8,247 bases of DNA, taken from Candidatus Scatousia excrementipullorum (lineage in GTDB: Bacteria; Cyanobacteriota; Vampirovibrionia; Gastranaerophilales; Gastranaerophilaceae). Both the position numbers and the translations under genes were made by a program. The stretch lies in assembly GCA_017694215.1 (NCBI GenBank), contig JADIND010000188.1:1-8247 (forward strand), given 5' to 3'. Under the pieces are notes generated by a model. That model searched no databases. It saw only the letters and a program-made list of their open reading frames with translations, and was not told where the DNA came from. Below, piece after piece: positions 5,609-8,247 of the stretch (position 1 is the first letter of the stretch; the number at the start of each line of letters is the position of its first letter).

Positions 5609-6916
5609 ATGCAGGAAATAAAATGCCCCAAGTGCGGCGAAGTTTTTCAGGTGGACGAATCAGGTTATGCCGCAATAGTCAAGCAGGTCAGGGATAAAGA
5701 ATTTTCAAAAGAAATCGAATCAAGAGAAATGCAATTTGAATCGGAAAAGGAAAATGCTGTTCAGCTGGCAAAACTTGAGGCGGAAAAAGATTTTAGCGAA
5801 AAATTGAACAAAAAAGAAGCCGAAATTGCAAAGCTTAAATCAGAAATTGAAACAGAACAAATAGCAAAAAAATCCGCAGTAAACGAAACTGCTGCCGAAA
5901 AAGACAGGGTCATAACAGAACTCAAAAACAAACTCGACTCCTTCAACAAAGATAAAGAACTTGAGATAAATAAACTCCTCACAAAAATGAACACCGAACT
6001 TGCCGAAAAAGAGAACAAAATTACAAAACTCAGCGGAGAAAAGGATTTGACGGAAAAAGAATTTCAGTTAAAAGAGCAATCCCTGAAAGAAAAGTATGAA
6101 ACTGAAATAAGATTCAGGGAAGAAGAAATTTCACGTCTGAAAGATTACAAACTGAAACTTTCGACAAAAATGATCGGAGAAAGCCTTGAACAACACTGCG
6201 AAACAGAATTTAACCGTTTGCGTGCGACCGGATTTCAGAAGGCTTACTTTGAAAAAGACAACGACGCAAAATCCGGCAGCAAAGGGGATTTTATCTACAG
6301 AGATTACGACCCTGACGGCACAGAATTTATCTCAATTATGTTTGAGATGAAAAACGAATCGGATTCCACATCAACTAAGAAAAAAAATACTGATTTCTTA
6401 AAAGAACTTGACAAAGACCGCAGAGAAAAGAATTGTGAATACGCAGTACTCGTATCTTTGCTTGAACCCGAAAATGAATTTTACAACACAGGAATTGTCG
6501 ATATGTCGCACCATTTTGAAAAGATGTACGTTATCCGCCCGCAGTTTTTCATCCCGATAATAACGTTGCTACGAAACGCAGCCCTAAATTCTCTGGAATA
6601 CCGAAACGAACTTGCGATGATAAAAGCACAGAATATAGATATCTCGAATTTTGAAGCTGAAATGAACGATTTTAAAGACAAATTTTCAAGAAACTTCCGC
6701 CTTGCAAGCGAAAAATTCCACAAGGCAATCGAAGAAATCGATAAAACAATCGAACACTTGCAAAAGACAAAAGAAGCTTTGCTTTCATCCGAGAACAACC
6801 TGCGGCTTGCAAACAACAAGGCTGAAGATTTGAGTATAAAACGACTGACAAAAAACAATCCGACAATGCAGGCAAAATTTGATGCATTAAAATTGACTTC
6901 CGGAAAAAAGAAATAA
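5609..6916 (+). CDS. DUF2130 protein: CxxC, coiled coil, nuclease-like core
   Basis: A 435-residue protein, ATG at 5609, with AGGAG six bases upstream. It opens MQEIKCPKCGEVFQVDESGY, with one CxxC (Cys6, Cys9), half of a zinc knuckle. Residues about 28-185 are an almost unbroken Lys/Glu-rich coiled coil. Residues about 186-350 form the DUF2130 core (PF09903, recognised by its order of motifs): GESLEQHCETEFNRLR, GSKGDFIYRD (Asp227), FEMKNE (Glu246, Lys248), YAVLVSLLEPENEFYNTGI and VIRPQFFIPIITLLRN. D...ExK with a preceding conserved Glu (192) looks like a PD-(D/E)xK nuclease core, as in RmuC, another coiled-coil nuclease-fold protein; that activity is inferred. A second helical segment (about 345-410) closes the protein. 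Length is typical. It stands alone with its own promoter and no operon partner. Probably cytoplasmic; a role in DNA or nucleoid processing is a guess. Confidence 0.85.
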   Translation: MQEIKCPKCGEVFQVDESGYAAIVKQVRDKEFSKEIESREMQFESEKENAVQLAKLEAEKDFSEKLNKKEAEIAKLKSEIETEQIAKKSAVNETAAEKDRVITELKNKLDSFNKDKELEINKLLTKMNTELAEKENKITKLSGEKDLTEKEFQLKEQSLKEKYETEIRFREEEISRLKDYKLKLSTKMIGESLEQHCETEFNRLRATGFQKAYFEKDNDAKSGSKGDFIYRDYDPDGTEFISIMFEMKNESDSTSTKKKNTDFLKELDKDRREKNCEYAVLVSLLEPENEFYNTGIVDMSHHFEKMYVIRPQFFIPIITLLRNAALNSLEYRNELAMIKAQNIDISNFEAEMNDFKDKFSRNFRLASEKFHKAIEEIDKTIEHLQKTKEALLSSENNLRLANNKAEDLSIKRLTKNNPTMQAKFDALKLTSGKKK

Positions 6917-6921
6917 AGTCA

Positions 6922-6940
6922 TTGCAGGTTTGACCCGCAA
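6922..6940 (+). terminator. Weak hairpin after the DUF2130 gene
   Basis: TTGCAGGT pairs with ACCCGCAA (one mismatch) around a three-base loop, six bases after the stop. No T run follows, so termination is uncertain. Confidence 0.25.
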
Positions 6941-6954
6941 CATACCATGTCATC

Positions 6955-6998
6955 CTGAACAGTGCCAATTCCCGTAAGCAGCAGCGGCAAACGTTTCA
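6955..6998 (+). repeat. 44-base dispersed repeat, copy 1
   Basis: Starts CTGAACAGTG and ends CGGCAAACGTTTCA. It matches 7549-7592 at 38 of 44 positions without gaps. Confidence 0.65.
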
Positions 6999-7060
6999 GA
7001 ATAACATGTGAAAAATCCCCCTTCGCTTCGCCAGGGTTCTGCCTCACTTTTTATCCTGTT

Positions 7061-7123
7061 CGCCCCCTCTCCCTAACCCTCTCCCGTAGGGCGAGGGAAT
7101 ATAATGCCTCCCTTACGAAGGGC
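7061..7123 (+). repeat. GC-rich hairpin repeat, copy 1
   Basis: Starts CGCCCCCTCTCCCTAACCCT, then folds CCCTC-CCC with GGG-GAGGG (7077-7097), then reads TATAATGCCTCC and a second small stem. It has the same order as the copy at 7270 and is a relative of the inverted copy at 1817-1957. Confidence 0.65.
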
Positions 7124-7269
7124 ATTGTTATACTTATAAGTTTTTTATCATGTTCATTCAAATGGATGACGTGAAAATTTTCACCTTTCTGCTGTGCTAT
7201 CGTGCTTACGCACACGCTCCGCCATTAAAGGCAGGTTGGGCTTTCAGCCCAACAATGAATATTCATATC

Positions 7270-7359
7270 CGCCCCCTCACCCTAACCCTCTCCCCAAAAA
7301 GGGGCGAGGGAGTATAATGCCTCCATTCATAAGGGAGGTGGCACGAATGTGCCGGAGGG
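7270..7359 (+). repeat. GC-rich hairpin repeat, copy 2
   Basis: Starts CGCCCCCTCACCCTAACCCT. Its internal stem is CCCTC-CCCC with GGGG-GAGGG around AAAAA, followed by TATAATGCCTCC as in copy 1. It continues with a stem GGCAC/GTGCC (7340-7344 with 7349-7353), GGAGGG and five T, which could also act as a terminator. Confidence 0.65.
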
Positions 7360-7446
7360 TTTTTCGATACTCTGCAATCGCACAACCGCCGCACCATGTC
7401 ATCCTGAAAGCATAGAAAAATCAGTTGAGCCTTTTTAGTAATGTAG

Positions 7447-7558
7447 GTTTTGGTAATTTCTGATTACCGAAACATTTTTGTTGTGGTAAATTTTAATTTA
7501 CCACAAACTACTGTTCAGGATCTTATCACCGGTATTGAAAAAGAGATTCTGAACAGTG
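7447..7558. repeat. Row of three consecutive hairpins
   Basis: Hairpin 1: GTTTTGGTAAT (7447-7457) with ATTACCGAAAC (7463-7473), one wobble. Hairpin 2: TTGTGGTAAAT (7481-7491) with ATTTACCACAA (7496-7506), perfect. Hairpin 3: CTGTTCAGGATCT (7511-7523) with AGATTCTGAACAG (7544-7556), one wobble. The right arm of hairpin 3 is also the start of copy 2 of the 44-base repeat. This may be a compound mobile repeat or a structured RNA; I cannot tell which. Confidence 0.55.
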
Positions 7559-7592
7559 ACAAATTTCGTAAGCCGCCGCGGCAAACGTTTCA
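7549..7592 (+). repeat. 44-base dispersed repeat, copy 2
   Basis: Second copy of the repeat at 6955-6998 (38 of 44 identical). Here its first eight bases form the right arm of a hairpin that is not present at copy 1. Confidence 0.65.
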
Positions 7593-7627
7593 TCATCCTT
7601 CAATTAACTATCATCTTATTAATAAAC

Positions 7628-7664
7628 AACAATCGGATGTGATTTGTTTTCACACCCGATTGTT
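7628..7664 (-). terminator. Rho-independent terminator of the DDLF-repeat gene
   Basis: On the - strand AACAATCGGGTGTG pairs along 14 positions with CACATCCGATTGTT (one G-T wobble) around a nine-base loop. GTTTATTAAT follows, a moderately T-rich tail. It starts 28 bases after the stop codon of the gene that ends at 7693. On the + strand the same stem has an A-C mismatch, which supports the - strand as the working direction. Confidence 0.65.
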
Positions 7665-7692
7665 CAGGATTATCCTTTCTTTAAATTTTTTA

Positions 7693-8247
7693 TTACATAA
7701 TACCGAAGTCATCAAATCCGTCGCCAAAATCATCGACATGGCTTGAGAAATCATCAATGGAATTGCCAAATAAATCATCTGTCTGCCCGCCGAACAAATC
7801 GTCTACATGGTTATCAAACAAACCGTCTGCCGGTTTATCAAATAAATCATCCGTCTGCTTGCCGAATAAATTATCTACAGGCTTGTCAAACAAGTCATCT
7901 CCTGCTTTTAAACCGTCATCAACAAGACCAGTTTTGCCGTGTGTAATATCTCCAATACCGGCAATCACTGTATCTGCGGCATCATCAAGCTTTTGGGCAG
8001 CATTTTCAACTACATCTGCAGCTTTTTTACCGCCTGCGGAAAACGCATCATCCATAAGCAGAGTGGCTGCTATCGCGTTATTTGTATCATCCTGAATCTG
8101 CTGGTTTTGTTTATCAAGAGCTTCTTTTTGTGCTTTTTGCTGTTTTGCAATAATTTCATCCTGCTCTTTTTGTAGTCGTGCTAACTTTTGGGAATCATCT
8201 GTTTTCAGAGTTTCAGCAGGTTTCGGCTGTTCTGCTTTTTTCGGAGG
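7693..8247 (-). CDS. Protein with Lys/Gln-rich helix and acidic DDLF 8-residue repeats, 5' end outside window
   Basis: The frame stays open to the end of the window, so ATG at 8055 is internal and at least 184 residues belong to this protein. In order: PPKKAEQPKPAETL, a linker of Pro/Lys/Ala; then about 50 residues of Lys/Gln-rich helix (RLQKEQDEIIAKQQKAQKEA), probably coiled coil; then an Ala-rich segment (AADVVENAAQKLDDAAD); then a run of 8-residue repeats of the form D(D/N/G)LF(D/G)xx(V/T/A), which decays into DDF units and ends GFDDFGIM. Six clear repeats begin at DDLFDKPV, and pairs of them repeat as 16-residue units. No signal peptide or membrane segment is visible in this part. No family is recognised. 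The acidic, Phe-spaced repeats look like binding motifs for a partner protein or for cations; this is inference. A terminator follows at 7628-7664. Confidence 0.7.
   Translation of the reverse strand, partial: PPKKAEQPKPAETLKTDDSQKLARLQKEQDEIIAKQQKAQKEALDKQNQQIQDDTNNAIAATLLMDDAFSAGGKKAADVVENAAQKLDDAADTVIAGIGDITHGKTGLVDDGLKAGDDLFDKPVDNLFGKQTDDLFDKPADGLFDNHVDDLFGGQTDDLFGNSIDDFSSHVDDFGDGFDDFGIM

Larger units (their letters stand above)
6917..7620. other. Gene-free, repeat-packed intergenic region
   Basis: About 700 bases contain no credible gene. Frames that stay open here are translations of repeats. Items seen: the 16-mer ACCATGTCATCCTGAA twice (6944-6959 and 7393-7408); a 44-base repeat pair; two GC-rich hairpin repeats; a perfect palindrome GTGAAAATTTTCAC (7171-7184); a perfect stem GTTGGGCT/AGCCCAAC (7235-7253); and three hairpins in a row at 7447-7558. 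The pattern is that of a landing zone for small non-autonomous repeats. Confidence 0.6.

Noticed and set aside
6962..7415. Two open frames (6962-7174 and 7194-7415) on the + strand
   Set aside because: They are translations of the GC-rich hairpin repeats, lack ribosome sites, and have the low-quality Pro/Arg/Ser composition typical of such false genes.
7450..7746. A 98-residue open frame on the + strand
   Set aside because: It crosses three hairpins, the terminator stem and the end of the opposite gene; no ribosome site.
7693..7908. CRISPR array, because of regular 24-base periodicity
   Set aside because: The periodicity is coding (8-residue repeats) with no unique spacers between units.

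Overview
The window is AT-rich DNA, apart from short GC-rich repeat patches. It carries few genes and much gene debris, as expected of an accessory or recombination-prone region. Two clues point to a low-GC, host-associated Gram-negative-type bacterium: a pseudopilin whose leader reads AFTMAEVLITLGIIGIVAAM, and many dispersed GC-rich intergenic hairpin repeats. That pilin style is common in gut Gastranaerophilales (Vampirovibrionia), Elusimicrobia and some uncultured alphaproteobacteria. I cannot assign the organism more closely from sequence alone.

Layout. Positions 1-2002 (+ strand) hold a tandem, partly decayed array. Small four-helix membrane proteins alternate with start-less C-terminal fragments of a second family: membrane protein end (1-177), fragment tail (196-279), intact membrane protein (299-763), longer fragment (to 1037), intact membrane protein (1047-1508), and a broken membrane-protein copy (1535-1735, with a further scrap at 1976-2002). 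A GC-rich repeat (about 1817-1957) lies inside the broken copy. This is how orphan toxin-tip/immunity cassettes downstream of a polymorphic toxin gene look. The toxin/immunity roles are inferred from the layout; no biochemical function is recognised.

Positions 2016-2997 (- strand) encode a pseudopilin with a good promoter, an 18-bp palindrome upstream, a strong ribosome binding site and a GTG start. A run of 10 G (coding strand) lies between that start and the pilin frame and puts them out of register, so the gene looks switched OFF; 9 or 12 G would switch it ON. Its leader is also lengthened by dispersed-repeat DNA. Positions 3090-3335 (+) are the remains of a gene in two frames that faintly resembles HamA (DUF1837) of the Hachiman defence system. 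It runs into the 3' end of a convergent gene (3327-5180, -) encoding a large protein with a C-terminal zeta-toxin-like kinase domain and no visible antitoxin.

Positions 5540-5568 hold a promoter for a DUF2130 protein (5609-6916, +): an N-terminal CxxC, a long coiled coil and a nuclease-like D...ExK core. Positions 6917-7690 have no credible gene and are packed with repeats, including two copies of a GC-rich hairpin repeat, a 44-bp repeat pair and a row of three hairpins. The window ends in the 3' part of a - strand gene (7693 to beyond 8247) encoding a Lys/Gln-rich helix followed by acidic 8-residue DDLF repeats, with a terminator at 7628-7664.

Taken together, the window has several signs of conflict-related, fast-changing DNA: candidate toxin/immunity cassettes, a zeta-like kinase, a possible defence-gene relic and a contingency-locus pilin. 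The links between them are inference.
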